Source: an uncultured Methylococcaceae bacterium (GTDB lineage Bacteria > Pseudomonadota > Gammaproteobacteria > Methylococcales > Methylococcaceae). From it: 50,605 bases of DNA. Below are positions 40,598 to 50,104 of the stretch, piece by piece. How positions within the stretch are numbered: the stretch's first letter is position 1; each line of letters opens with the position of its first letter. The notes beneath the pieces are model-generated. The model did no database searches. It was not told where the DNA came from and worked only from the letters and a program-made list of their open reading frames with translations. Both the position numbers and the translations under genes were made by a program. Location: positions 1-50,605 of the forward strand of contig CAIODU010000099.1 in the NCBI GenBank assembly GCA_903857165.1, written 5' to 3'.

Positions 40598-43500
40598 TGC
40601 AAGCCGCCGTCGCCAAGCCCAAGGCTGAACAGCGCAAAGCCCCATCCGTCCCTGAGCGTAAGGGATTGGGTTCGGTCGGTGCCGAACTTGACACCGGCGC
40701 ACCTGCAGGAATGCCCGCATTTCTTCAGCGTAAGTGCGCTGCCTGCGAAGAGGAAGAAATTACCACCAACTTGGCAAGAACCGAGACTAGAGGATCCGAT
40801 GCCCAGCCCAATGCAAGTGTCGTTCGCCGGGCCATCAGCGATCAGGGAGCGGGCCATTCCTTGCCGGAGCCGACCCGCATCAAGATGGAACGTTCATTTG
40901 GCGTGGATTTGGGGGGGGTCAGAATTCACACAGGCAGCACGGCCAATGCCGCCAGCCGCAATGTGAATGCGGAAGCCTTTACCCACGGACAGTCGATCTA
41001 CTTCGCCCAAGGCCGTTACCAACCGGAGTCGCCAGCCGGAAGCGAACTGCTTGCCCACGAACTCACCCACGCCGTGCAAAACCGCTACGCTGCGGACGTT
41101 CCGGCAACAGCAGGTATCAGTCCTCGGGGTTTCAGCCTGAGTCGCTCTGGAGACCCGGCAGAACAGGAGGCAGATAGTGCCGTCCAAGCCGTAAGCACCG
41201 GACAACCGGCCAATGTCCAAGGCGCTCCCACCGCCTCCATCCAGCGCGAGGAGAAAGGTGCTTTCGATAAAGCATTAGATTGGACAGCAGCCCGTGCCGA
41301 TGATGCCGGTAGCGCAATTTCGTCGGGTGTCAAGGCGGTAGGGGAGTTTGCCAGCGATCAGTTGATGTCGCTGTTACGCACAGTTGCCCCACAACTGGCT
41401 GACATTATCGACGAAGGCCCAATCAATTTCGCCAAGCGTAAGATCAACGAAGCACTTGATGCGCACATGCCCAAGGCGTTGGGCGGGTTTAGTCTGAACG
41501 AATTGATCGAGGGCGTGTCGGGCTGGCTAGGCGAAGCCGCGACTTTCGCCAAGGCGCTAGTCAAGGGCGATCAAAAAGCCTGCGATGCCTTCGCCGGCAT
41601 GATGGAAAAACTCAGCCAGTTTGTGACCGCGCTAATCGACAATCCCGTCATCAATGCCTTCACCAGTGCCCTGACCAAGGTTTCTGACTTTATCGGCAAA
41701 GTGGTCAAGCTGGTTGCCGAGCCGCTATTTGACAACATGGTCAAGCAGGTTTCCGGCGCTTGGACGGTACTCAAAAAAATCTCTTCAACGGTATCAGGCT
41801 GGATCAACAAAGCAAAGAAAGCCGTCGGCAGTCTTTGGGACGAACTGAGCAAGGCATTGGGATTTGACGGTAGCGACGAGGAGGGGGTCTGGAGCTACCT
41901 CAAGGGTATCGGCAAAGATATTTGGGAAGGCATCAAGGCAACGCTGGCCCCCGTCGTCGAGCCAATAAAGAAGGCCGGCAGTGTCGTCGCTTTACTGACA
42001 CCGATGGGGCAGGTTCATGCCATCGTCAAGTACGGTCCCAAGCTAGTTAAAGTCGTAACGTGGATTTGGGACAATGGACTCAATCCCGACAAGATCAAGG
42101 ATGCGCCGGAGGAAATCCAAGGCATGTTGACATCGCTGACCAGTGGGGTCGATGGATTTAAGGGCTTGGTGCAAAGCGGCTTGGATTGGCTCTCGGCTAA
42201 GCTCTCTGCCATGGCCGACACGGTGCTCGAAGTGGTGGGGGCGATCACCGGGCTTCCCTTGATTGGGTTTGCGCAAAGTCTGTTCGAGGATGCGCAAAGC
42301 GCCCTCAAGACTTTGGTTACGGACATCAAGAAAGGCGCCAAGGATGCCTTGGCGGCCATCGAAGTCGTGGCGACCAAGATCAGCGATTTCATAGCTCCCT
42401 ATAAGGAAGTCATCAGTAGCTTTATCTTGGCGATTGTCAGTCCGCCGATGATTCCCTTGATCTTCGCCGGTTGGGGTTGGCGCAAACTACCGTCTTGCAT
42501 CAAGATACCCATCCTTAATTTCATCCTGGATATCGCCATTGCGGCGATTGGTGCCATTCCGGCGGTGGCCACGTTCGGTGCCCTTTGGCCGTTGCTCAAA
42601 CCGGCTGTGATGACTTTCCTGGGAACGCTTAGGGCGGCGGATGACAAGGTCAAGGAAAAAATATCCAATAAAATTGCCAAGGTCATCAGCGGGGCCAGCC
42701 CGGAATTCCTGATCGGTTTTGTAAAAGGGTTTGCTGTCGGGGTATGGGAAGGCATCACCGACCCAATCAAGGCAATCTGGATGGTGCTGGAAGGGCTGGA
42801 TACCGCCACCCAATACCTGTCGAGCTTGGCTGGCTTCGGCGACAAGGAAGAAGCAAAGAAACCACCCGAAGCGGCAGCCCCATCCACACCTACGCCGTCG
42901 GCAGCGGCATCCAGCATCTCGGCTTCACCATCCAAGATGACATCGGCTATCAGTTCCGCCCCTCAAGCCCCTGCCGTCAAGCCAGAGGAAGAGGAGCCGT
43001 ATGTGCCAGTCGATGCTAAAGCCGCGCTCAACAAAGCCAATGCCAAGATGCCCGAGTCCACCCGCAAGCTGTTGGAAAAACTGGCGGCGGATAAAGCGGC
43101 TCGTGAGGCGGCGCACCCGGAGCCAGCCCCGGAAAGTACCGGTTCAACGGCTGTGCCACCGGCGGACATGGCGACCATCAAGCAGAGCGCATCTGTCGCT
43201 TACGGGGACATTGCACCTCAAGTGCAAACGGTGAAAGAAGGATTCTGGAGTGCCGTGGAAGAATATTTCGACGGCAAAAAGATGAGTTTCGACGACATGG
43301 TGAGCAAGCTTTCCGAGGCTTGGGAGTCGGCAAAGGGCAAAATCAGCGAGGGTGCCGCTTGGTTTGCCGACCAACTAATGGGATTCTTCCACGGCAACAA
43401 AGCGGAAGCCGAGTTGGGCGACAAGATTGGCTGGTTGACCGGGACTATCGTTTTCCAAGTCGTGTTGGATGCCATCACCGCCGGTACTTGGATTGCTGCT

Positions 43501-44757
43501 GGCCCTGTGCTAAAGGGCATTGCCAAGTTTATCAATTGGCCGATGGAGTTTTTAGGGGAAGCCTTCAAACTGCTCAAGTCGCTTGGCAAATACCTCATTG
43601 ACGGACTCAAGAGCCTAGGCAGCGTCATCAAGGATGCGGCGGCGGGAGCCTTCAAAACGGTATCCAAGGCACTGGGCGGTATTGGCGAACGCTTGCTGGT
43701 TCTTGGTGAAGAAATCTTGGGCAAGTTTGGAGGCAAGGCGGCTAAGGCGGAATCCAAGGCGGTGGGCGTTTTGGGCAAGGAGGGAACAAAACTTGCCGAG
43801 CAAGAAGGGGCAAAAGTCCTCACCGAAGCCGAGGAAAAAGCCGCACAGAAACTGGAGCAGCAAACCGCCAAGGTCGAGCCGCATCCGACTGCGGAACCGA
43901 AGCCCGAAGCGCATTCGTCCGCTGAAGGAAAGCCGGAACCGACACCCGAACAGAAACCCTTAAATAAAACTGAAAACCAGTCGAAAAAGGATGCGGGGGA
44001 CCAAGCAACAAAGGACGCGAAGAAGGAGGCTCAAAACGAAGCCGAACAGAAGGCGACCAAGGAAGGAGAGCAGAAGGCATCGAATGAAGCCAAAGAAAAG
44101 GCTGAACAGATTGGTCAAGCGCAACTTGCAACATACGCTGTGGAAGCTGAAGTCACCGCTTTGGGTGGTGGCCTGCCTATGTTAATGGAGGCTTTGCACT
44201 TGCAAGTGATGCCGCGCTTCCGTTGGATTAAAGGCTTTGATGCCGAACGGGTTTCTGCAAATGTCAGCCAGATTTTCATTCGGGCGAGTAAGATACCCGC
44301 AGGGACGTTCATTAAAGTAGAGAAACCAGCAAAGGGAACTGTGGAGGGTGACGATTGGCGCTACAAGCGCTATCAGGAAGAGGGGGGGCAGCTCGATTTT
44401 GACGAATGGTTCAAGCGCAGTCGTGGAGGAAGGTCTGGCGGACCAGGACATCAGGAAATCCAAACAGCATTGACAGACGGTGTAAAAGGCGCGGAAAAAG
44501 AAGTCCAAATTGGTGATCGGTTTGCCGATGCCTATTGGCCACCAGGTTCAAATGGAAACGTTAAACCTGTTTATCATCAAATTGGCGGTCTCAACCCTGT
44601 TCGGGGCGATCCTATCATGCGTGAGCGGGAAGCGATTGATGACTTGCGAAAGACGTTAGGGAATGATGTTGATATATACTTCTGGGACAAGACAAAACCA
44701 GGTTCGCAGCCAATTATCAATCCTGATAAACTTAAAAGCTGGATGAAACCCACATAG
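40597..44757 (+). CDS. DUF4157 (eCIS core domain) effector with variable C-terminal toxin
   Basis: A 1386-aa protein. Residues about 85-163 form the eCIS core domain: RIKMERSFGVDLGGVRIHTG, then SIYFAQGRYQPES and LLAHELTHAVQ with HELTH at 154-158. This domain marks eCIS cargo. Residues about 250-880 are long amphipathic helices with hydrophobic stretches (about 604-674, 950-985) that could insert in membranes. A Lys/Glu/Pro-rich linker follows (about 1085-1175). The last 150 residues form a separate small domain (HQEIQTAL, RFADAYWPP, VYHQIGGLNP, IMREREAIDDL, DVDIYFWDK) that resembles restriction-endonuclease-fold toxin tails; that family call is inference. Base composition becomes more AT-rich over this tail, suggesting exchange. 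A candidate immunity gene starts 6 bases later. Confidence 0.88.
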   Translation: MQAAVAKPKAEQRKAPSVPERKGLGSVGAELDTGAPAGMPAFLQRKCAACEEEEITTNLARTETRGSDAQPNASVVRRAISDQGAGHSLPEPTRIKMERSFGVDLGGVRIHTGSTANAASRNVNAEAFTHGQSIYFAQGRYQPESPAGSELLAHELTHAVQNRYAADVPATAGISPRGFSLSRSGDPAEQEADSAVQAVSTGQPANVQGAPTASIQREEKGAFDKALDWTAARADDAGSAISSGVKAVGEFASDQLMSLLRTVAPQLADIIDEGPINFAKRKINEALDAHMPKALGGFSLNELIEGVSGWLGEAATFAKALVKGDQKACDAFAGMMEKLSQFVTALIDNPVINAFTSALTKVSDFIGKVVKLVAEPLFDNMVKQVSGAWTVLKKISSTVSGWINKAKKAVGSLWDELSKALGFDGSDEEGVWSYLKGIGKDIWEGIKATLAPVVEPIKKAGSVVALLTPMGQVHAIVKYGPKLVKVVTWIWDNGLNPDKIKDAPEEIQGMLTSLTSGVDGFKGLVQSGLDWLSAKLSAMADTVLEVVGAITGLPLIGFAQSLFEDAQSALKTLVTDIKKGAKDALAAIEVVATKISDFIAPYKEVISSFILAIVSPPMIPLIFAGWGWRKLPSCIKIPILNFILDIAIAAIGAIPAVATFGALWPLLKPAVMTFLGTLRAADDKVKEKISNKIAKVISGASPEFLIGFVKGFAVGVWEGITDPIKAIWMVLEGLDTATQYLSSLAGFGDKEEAKKPPEAAAPSTPTPSAAASSISASPSKMTSAISSAPQAPAVKPEEEEPYVPVDAKAALNKANAKMPESTRKLLEKLAADKAAREAAHPEPAPESTGSTAVPPADMATIKQSASVAYGDIAPQVQTVKEGFWSAVEEYFDGKKMSFDDMVSKLSEAWESAKGKISEGAAWFADQLMGFFHGNKAEAELGDKIGWLTGTIVFQVVLDAITAGTWIAAGPVLKGIAKFINWPMEFLGEAFKLLKSLGKYLIDGLKSLGSVIKDAAAGAFKTVSKALGGIGERLLVLGEEILGKFGGKAAKAESKAVGVLGKEGTKLAEQEGAKVLTEAEEKAAQKLEQQTAKVEPHPTAEPKPEAHSSAEGKPEPTPEQKPLNKTENQSKKDAGDQATKDAKKEAQNEAEQKATKEGEQKASNEAKEKAEQIGQAQLATYAVEAEVTALGGGLPMLMEALHLQVMPRFRWIKGFDAERVSANVSQIFIRASKIPAGTFIKVEKPAKGTVEGDDWRYKRYQEEGGQLDFDEWFKRSRGGRSGGPGHQEIQTALTDGVKGAEKEVQIGDRFADAYWPPGSNGNVKPVYHQIGGLNPVRGDPIMREREAIDDLRKTLGNDVDIYFWDKTKPGSQPIINPDKLKSWMKPT

Positions 44758-44763
44758 GCTGAA

Positions 44764-45273
44764 ATGACTACACAAGTAAACTTATTCACTCTTGCAGAGG
44801 ATATGCGATTAATCCTCTTGGCAAGCGAAGAAGAAGGAGCTAGGGCGTTTCCCATCATCGCTCCAATTGATGACACGCCTAACCCCTCAATGCCTTCGCA
44901 GTATGCTGATACTCTGACAGGTGACAGTTTTGTGCTTTTGCCTGCAACCCTCTCGGTTGTCGAGATTTTTTATACTCAGCTTCGGAATGAAGCTGCTCAC
45001 GGTCAGGTTGATGATTTCAACTCACCTGTAATCGTCGTCAAAAGTTCCAGACTTGAGCAGGGGGCCATTTCAAATGGGCGAATTTTCTTGGGCAACGACC
45101 CGACCGACCCTCGTCATGCACCAGTGAAAAAACTGTTCAATCAATTGTCCAAAATCATAAAAAAGTGGGAGAAAACTAAATTCAATATTTTTGTCGGTCC
45201 CGAAACTGCGAGGCAGGTTCGCTCTGGGAAACTTACCTTAAAACACCATGCTCTAACGCTTGAGCTTCCCTAG
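44764..45273 (+). CDS. Candidate immunity protein for the eCIS effector
   Basis: A 169-aa soluble protein starting 6 bases after the effector stop. No signal peptide or transmembrane segment is present. The composition is acidic at the N-terminus (LAEDMRLILLASEEEGARAF) and basic toward the C-terminus (KLFNQLSKIIKKWEKTKF). I do not recognise a family. The reasons to call it an immunity protein are its position right after a polymorphic-toxin-like tail, its size, its cytoplasmic nature and the shared AT-rich composition. It could also be a chaperone for the effector. Confidence 0.5.
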   Translation: MTTQVNLFTLAEDMRLILLASEEEGARAFPIIAPIDDTPNPSMPSQYADTLTGDSFVLLPATLSVVEIFYTQLRNEAAHGQVDDFNSPVIVVKSSRLEQGAISNGRIFLGNDPTDPRHAPVKKLFNQLSKIIKKWEKTKFNIFVGPETARQVRSGKLTLKHHALTLELP

Positions 45274-45292
45274 ACAAAATGAGGCATAGCCC

Positions 45293-46168
45293 ATGTTACA
45301 TGAATTTCAAAGCCTTATCAGCAGGAAAACCCGGGCGCGGAACCGGACAACCGACACGGACACTAAGCGGCGGCATGTCGCCAATCAGGGTGAAACCGGT
45401 TCAGGCAAGGGGATGCCCTTGTTTCTCAGCGGCAATAATCACGCTGCCAGCACGAATTTCGGTACGATTCATGGCACAGGCAAAGAAAACAATCCAGAGG
45501 ATGTAGCCAACCCAACGGAGGGCGAAGCTGCCCCCGTTTCAAAAAAACAGGCAGAAGCAACGTCCGAAATGTCTCAGGCTTTGGCTGAATCCGTGGCACA
45601 GGTTCCCCCCGTCTCAGGCGAAGGACGGGGAACTCAGTCGGTGGCTTACGGCTTGGCGCTGCGAGGGCGGACGGATGCCAACTTCAGCAACAGTTTCAGC
45701 ACGGTTGACACGCAGACGAAGCCTGGTAAAGATTGCGCGGGCTGTACCGGTGCGGAGTGTGTTCAGGTCACGGGCACGTTGGAGTCAATTTTTAGTGTTG
45801 CGACTCAGGTGACGCTGCCCAGCGTTGCCGATTTCCCGAACCTGACCCCATGCCAACGGCAAAGAGTCCAAACAGCCATCACCACAGTGCTGGCTCCGCA
45901 CGAACAACAGCATGTCGCCGCATTCAGGGCTTATAATGGAATCACTCGCACGAAGTTCAATCTGACCCTTTGCCGAAGTGAATTCGACTCGCGCATTCAA
46001 TCCATGCACGAAGCTGCGGAAACGACCCGGCAAGCTTCCGCCCAAGCGGCGAGTGACGCACTGGATCCATTCGAATTTGAGGTCGATTTGAACTGCCAAG
46101 ACCAAAAAGCAACCCTCTCCCCTCCGTCTCAAGCGGAATCCGCCACGACCGAGTCTGAATTAGCCTGA
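45293..46168 (+). CDS. eCIS-linked protein with HExxH motif, possible metallopeptidase
   Basis: A 291-aa protein with a tgagg site 10 bases upstream; last gene of the eCIS operon. Residues 1-110 are polar and disordered-looking, a feature shared with eCIS cargo. Residues about 140-270 form a compact domain with paired cysteines (CAGC near 144, CQRQR and C-terminal NC) and LAPHEQQHVAAFRAYNG, in which His203-Glu204-x-x-His207 is a zincin-type HExxH. A third ligand cannot be fixed by eye. It could be a second cargo protein or a processing peptidase; DUF922-like and other small eCIS zincins are alternatives. The next gene lies about 400 bases away. Confidence 0.55.
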   Translation: MLHEFQSLISRKTRARNRTTDTDTKRRHVANQGETGSGKGMPLFLSGNNHAASTNFGTIHGTGKENNPEDVANPTEGEAAPVSKKQAEATSEMSQALAESVAQVPPVSGEGRGTQSVAYGLALRGRTDANFSNSFSTVDTQTKPGKDCAGCTGAECVQVTGTLESIFSVATQVTLPSVADFPNLTPCQRQRVQTAITTVLAPHEQQHVAAFRAYNGITRTKFNLTLCRSEFDSRIQSMHEAAETTRQASAQAASDALDPFEFEVDLNCQDQKATLSPPSQAESATTESELA

Positions 46169-46571
46169 TTCCATTTATGTTGGCACGGGGATATAATGAA
46201 TCCACGCAGCACTGTTGGGATGCTACGGAATAAAGTGTTCCACTCAAACTTTGGTGCGATTTGAAATAACCCCGTGAGTGATAGGCTTGCCTTGCCACTT
46301 CTACATGCCCACGGAAAGCCAGTCATTTACCCCCGCATCACTTTGAATCACACCCATATTGCTGGGCCCTCTGTTGATTGTTAGAGACGCGGCGCATACA
46401 CTACAGTGTCTAGCAAGTCCCAACTAGGGTAAGCCTGAAGGGCCCAAAGGGAAATCGACGTGCCGAAGTGAAAAAATGGTGATGCCCTCCGCGTGGCTCC
46501 TGAAAATAAGACGTGATTCCCCCAAACTGGCGCGAGGATATTTTTGTCCCCATTATTTTTTTATAGCAAGC
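46169..46571. other. Non-coding gap between the eCIS and the surface polysaccharide genes
   Basis: No convincing gene is visible on either strand. A distant inverted pair, cacgggg (46184-46190) and ccccgtg (46270-46276), could mark a repeat element or a weak transcript end for the eCIS operon. A promoter-like pair TTGATT (46374-46379) and TACACT (46397-46402) with a 17-base spacer lies about 170 bases before the WbqC gene. Base composition falls to AT-rich from here onward. Confidence 0.45.
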
Positions 46572-47306
46572 ATGGATAGTGCAATGAAAAGTGAAAAAAA
46601 AGTAGCTATTGTTCAATCCAATTATATCCCTTGGAAGGGTTATTTTGATATGATTGCAGCCGTTGATGAATTCATCCTTTACGACGACATGCAGTACACT
46701 CGCCGTGACTGGAGAAATCGAAACAAAATCAAGACTCCGCAAGGATTGCAATGGCTGACTGTGCCGGTCAAGGCCAAGGGGAAGTTTCTACAGACTATCC
46801 GGGAAACTGAACTGGATGGAGTTGACTGGGCTTCTGCACACTGGAAAGCACTGTGCCAAAACTATCGACGTGCAGCTTGTTTCGATAGCGTTGCAGAACA
46901 ACTGGAACAAGTTTTTTTAAATGCAGAAAATTCCAACTTGTCACAGTTAAATAGAACCCTTATCGAATGGGTATGCGAACAGCTTGGCATTGCCACCAAA
47001 ATATCAAATTCGTGGGACTATACCCTCATTGATGGCAAAACTGAACGACTCGCCGATCTCTGTTTGCAAGCGGGAGGAACAGAATACATTTCCGGCCCTG
47101 CTGCAAAGGACTATGTTGAAGAAACTATTTTCTCTAGCCATGGAATCAAGCTGACGTGGTTTGATTATACCGGCTACCCGGAATACCCACAGTTGTGGGG
47201 TGAGTTTGAACAGGGTGTCAGCATACTGGATCTACTGTTTAATTGTGGCAAAAATGCTTCCCATTATATGAAATTCGTTGGCTTTTCCATGCCGAAAGGT
47301 GGCTAG
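46572..47306 (+). CDS. WbqC-family protein
   Basis: A 244-aa protein. The ATG at 46572 or 46584 is likely; the ORF could start at 46476 but the family begins at [20 protein letters not shown]. The pattern [24 protein letters not shown], then WLTVPVK, and later [15 protein letters not shown] and [30 protein letters not shown] is the full WbqC signature. These proteins occur in O-antigen and capsule clusters and are thought to act in amino-sugar N-acylation or related transfer. It is followed by an acetyltransferase gene, which fits. No good ribosome site is seen. Confidence 0.9.
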   Translation: MDSAMKSEKKVAIVQSNYIPWKGYFDMIAAVDEFILYDDMQYTRRDWRNRNKIKTPQGLQWLTVPVKAKGKFLQTIRETELDGVDWASAHWKALCQNYRRAACFDSVAEQLEQVFLNAENSNLSQLNRTLIEWVCEQLGIATKISNSWDYTLIDGKTERLADLCLQAGGTEYISGPAAKDYVEETIFSSHGIKLTWFDYTGYPEYPQLWGEFEQGVSILDLLFNCGKNASHYMKFVGFSMPKGG

Positions 47307-47426
47307 ATATGAAAAAATCCTTCAAGTAGGTTATAGCTGAAGAGGATGTCGCCTAACATGCCGAGGACATCAATGTAAGCGGGTATACCCTCTTTGTGAA
47401 TTTACAATTCTGTTCAAGAAACAACT

Positions 47427-48089
47427 ATGAAACCACTCGTTATCTTTGGCACTGGCGAAGCTGCACATCTGGCGTACTATTACTTCTCCTCGGATTCCGA
47501 TTATCAAGTGGTAGCCTTCACTGTAGACTCAGCCTATGTTAAAGCGGATGAATTATTTGGGTTGCCAGTGGTTCCGTTTGAAGGTATTGCCAACCAGTAT
47601 CCTGTGGGTGGAAATGATCTTTTCATTGCAATAGGCTATGCCAAATTGAATGAGCTAAGGAAAACTAAATATCTTGCCGCTAGGGCATTGGGTTATCGGC
47701 TTGCTAGTTATGTAAGTTCCCATGCAACCATTCTCAATCAAGGCATGATCGGAGACAACTGTTTTGTTCTAGAAGACAATACCATCCAGCCATTTACTGT
47801 CATTGGCAACAATGTGACACTGTGGAGTGGGAACCACATTGGACATCATTCCATTATCCATGACCATTGCTTTATCACATCGCATGTAGTGATTTCCGGC
47901 GGTGTTGAAATTGGCGAGGCTTGTTTTATTGGTGTCAATGCTACGCTGCGCGATCATATCCGTGTGGGGGAGAGATGCGTCATTGGTGCCGGTACCTTGC
48001 TTCTCTCTGATGCCGAAGCGCAAGGCGTATATATCGGTCAGGCCACAGAACGCTCACGGGCTCCTAGTAACCGCTTAAAGAAGATATAA
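47427..48089 (+). CDS. NeuD/PglD-like sugar O- or N-acetyltransferase
   Basis: A 220-aa protein. The N-terminal Rossmann-like segment (KPLVIFGTGEAAHLAYYYF) is followed by left-handed beta-helix hexapeptide repeats from about residue 100 (IGDNCFVLEDN, IGNNVTLWSGNHIGHHSIIHDHCFI, IGEACFIGVNATL, VGERCVIGAGTLL). The IGHH His is a plausible catalytic base. The family acylates nucleotide-linked amino sugars using acetyl-CoA. It lies between the WbqC gene and two membrane protein genes. Confidence 0.88.
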   Translation: MKPLVIFGTGEAAHLAYYYFSSDSDYQVVAFTVDSAYVKADELFGLPVVPFEGIANQYPVGGNDLFIAIGYAKLNELRKTKYLAARALGYRLASYVSSHATILNQGMIGDNCFVLEDNTIQPFTVIGNNVTLWSGNHIGHHSIIHDHCFITSHVVISGGVEIGEACFIGVNATLRDHIRVGERCVIGAGTLLLSDAEAQGVYIGQATERSRAPSNRLKKI

Positions 48090-48113
48090 ATCGAAATATG
48101 AAATGTAAATAAC

Positions 48114-48491
48114 ATGAAAAATAAATTAGTTGATTACATCTATATCTTGTTAACTATAGGATTGACTGTTTACGGACAAATCATATTAAAATGGCGGATC
48201 CGCTATCTGGGGAAATTACCGGATAATATCTCAGATAAAATTAAATTTCTGGTTTCATTAATTTATGATCCTGGTATATTTTCAGGATTCTTTGCGGCAT
48301 TTTTAGCCTCGCTTGCTTGGATGGCAGCAATGACGAAGTTCGACCTCAGCCATGCCTACCCTTTCATGAGCTTGAACTTTGTCCTTGTTTTATTGTTAAG
48401 TGGTTTAATTTTTAGTGAATCGGTTACGACTAATAAAATTGTTGGGGTTACTTTTATTGTGATTGGAACTTTAATTAGTAGCTATGAATAG
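48114..48491 (+). CDS. Small SMR/EamA-like membrane protein
   Basis: A 125-aa protein with four predicted membrane helices (about 8-26, 50-70, 80-98, 102-122). It has the SMR/ArnE-like pattern IGLTVYGQIILKWRI in the first helix and DLSHAYPFMSLNFVLVLLLSGLIFSE in the middle. Single-copy proteins of this type in polysaccharide clusters are thought to flip or transport undecaprenyl-linked sugars. It overlaps the next gene by 8 bases. Confidence 0.8.
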   Translation: MKNKLVDYIYILLTIGLTVYGQIILKWRIRYLGKLPDNISDKIKFLVSLIYDPGIFSGFFAAFLASLAWMAAMTKFDLSHAYPFMSLNFVLVLLLSGLIFSESVTTNKIVGVTFIVIGTLISSYE

Positions 48492-50088
48492 TTCGTCCCG
48501 AAAAATAGAAGTCGGTCAAAATGTCAAATTACTTGTCATGTGTTTATTGTGGTCAATTGTTTTAGTAGGAACGCTATGTTTATTATTTGAGCCTCGATGG
48601 GAAGGTAATGACGATGTTGGCATGTCAATGGTGGCTCAAGGTTTTGGAATCGCAGCTTATCCTTCAGCATATATTGTTTTTTCTAACATATTGTGGGGAT
48701 ATTTCGTTCACATATTTCCGACAATCAATGGTGTCCTAGGGTATTCTTTAGCTACTTTGATGGTGCTAGTGCTAGTTGGTACAACAATCCAGTTGTTCTT
48801 AATTCAAATTGGCGTTAGAAAGGACTTCGCTTTCCTTCTTGTCCTAGTGATAATTGCCAGACCCACTGTATTTCCACAATTCACAATTAATGCAGGTTTA
48901 TTGACTGTATCAGCAGTAATAGGCTGGAATGTTTATCATCGGCAATTGAATGTGGGTAGTCTAATTTTATCATGTATAATGGCATTTTTGGGTTTTTTAA
49001 TTCGTAGTCAAGAATTTCTATTTGTACTACTTGTAGCACTACCCTATATTCCATGGCATCGAATAAAAGATGATCGCCGCTTTCAATTGGCCTTGACAAT
49101 TCTGGTTGGGTTAATCGCCGCAGCTAAGGCGATAGATTATTTTGCGTATTCTACTGTAGAATGGGATAGATTTCGTTCACTTAATTTAATCCGTGCTGCA
49201 TATACTGATTTTGGAGCAGTTGCACAACTACAGAAGCGTACTGATATTTTACAGAGGTTCGGGTATTCTGAAAATGATTTAACCCTTATTGGAAACTTTT
49301 TTTTTGCTGATCCTTCAATTGCCAATCCAGAAAAACTACAAGGCATGCTTTCATCTCTTGACACATTGCCATTTTTAACTGTAAATTCTAATTTGGCTAT
49401 TGATGTTCTTTCCAGCTTGGTAGACAAGGAATTATTGCCACTCACTTTTCTTGCTATGGCTCTAAATATACTTTTACCGAGTAAAAAAAATCTCTATGTA
49501 TGGGGTATATTTATTGCCTTACTAGTTTTTCAAGGGGTTTTGGGTAGGCCTAGTGCAATACGTGTATACATTCCTGTTGTATCATTTATTATATTGTTAT
49601 CAGTATTGTCTTCAAAATTCTCAAGTGCCAAGGGAATAATTGTTTTATTACTAAGCTTTTCCAGTATTTTTATGAATATCAAAGAATTACAGGATGAGTC
49701 TCGTAATACAAAACAATTAACAGGTATGGCTCAATCCATTGTTAAACAATTACCATTTGACAACTCTTACGTCAATTGGGGTGCGGCATTTCCATTTGAA
49801 TACGCATACCCTGTTTTGGATGGAGATGTGGAGTTAAGAAAAGTGAAACTCTATTCATTAGGTGTATTCACTCTTGCTCCATTTTCAATAGCATATAAAG
49901 AAGAGGATAATGGTGAGGGGTTTATTAAAAGGTTCAGATCAACTGACGGTATTAAAATTATACTCAAACCTAATTATTTACCTTTGCTTAAAATATACTG
50001 TAAAGAACATTTTGGCAGCAAGTTAAATATTCTTTATTCAGAAATAAACGGTTTCTATAAATTAGTTACTGTAACCTGCAGAAATTAA
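48484..50088 (+). CDS. Polytopic membrane protein, possible glycosyltransferase or polymerase
   Basis: A 534-aa protein with about 10-11 hydrophobic segments over residues 10-405 and a soluble C-terminal domain of about 130 residues. An early loop has FEPRWEGNDDVGMSMVAQG, with acidic residues placed as in GT-C glycosyltransferases. No family is recognised with certainty: a GT-C enzyme, Wzy-like polymerase or O-antigen modifying protein are all possible. It is probably translationally coupled to the small transporter before it. It is strongly AT-rich compared with the eCIS region. Confidence 0.65.
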   Translation: MNSSSRKIEVGQNVKLLVMCLLWSIVLVGTLCLLFEPRWEGNDDVGMSMVAQGFGIAAYPSAYIVFSNILWGYFVHIFPTINGVLGYSLATLMVLVLVGTTIQLFLIQIGVRKDFAFLLVLVIIARPTVFPQFTINAGLLTVSAVIGWNVYHRQLNVGSLILSCIMAFLGFLIRSQEFLFVLLVALPYIPWHRIKDDRRFQLALTILVGLIAAAKAIDYFAYSTVEWDRFRSLNLIRAAYTDFGAVAQLQKRTDILQRFGYSENDLTLIGNFFFADPSIANPEKLQGMLSSLDTLPFLTVNSNLAIDVLSSLVDKELLPLTFLAMALNILLPSKKNLYVWGIFIALLVFQGVLGRPSAIRVYIPVVSFIILLSVLSSKFSSAKGIIVLLLSFSSIFMNIKELQDESRNTKQLTGMAQSIVKQLPFDNSYVNWGAAFPFEYAYPVLDGDVELRKVKLYSLGVFTLAPFSIAYKEEDNGEGFIKRFRSTDGIKIILKPNYLPLLKIYCKEHFGSKLNILYSEINGFYKLVTVTCRN

Positions 50089-50104
50089 TATTTTTCTTCA
50101 TGAT

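Noticed and set aside
12400-46168. Type VI secretion system
   Set aside because: No TssJ/L/M membrane-complex genes and no ClpV-type ATPase are present; DUF4255, an Afp15-like ATPase and DUF4157 cargo point to eCIS.
12400-46168. Prophage
   Set aside because: No capsid, portal, terminase, integrase or lysis genes are visible; only tail-like genes of eCIS type are present.
46169-46571. JUMPstart/ops element before the polysaccharide genes
   Set aside because: The ggcggtag core is absent, so RfaH-type control is not supported.
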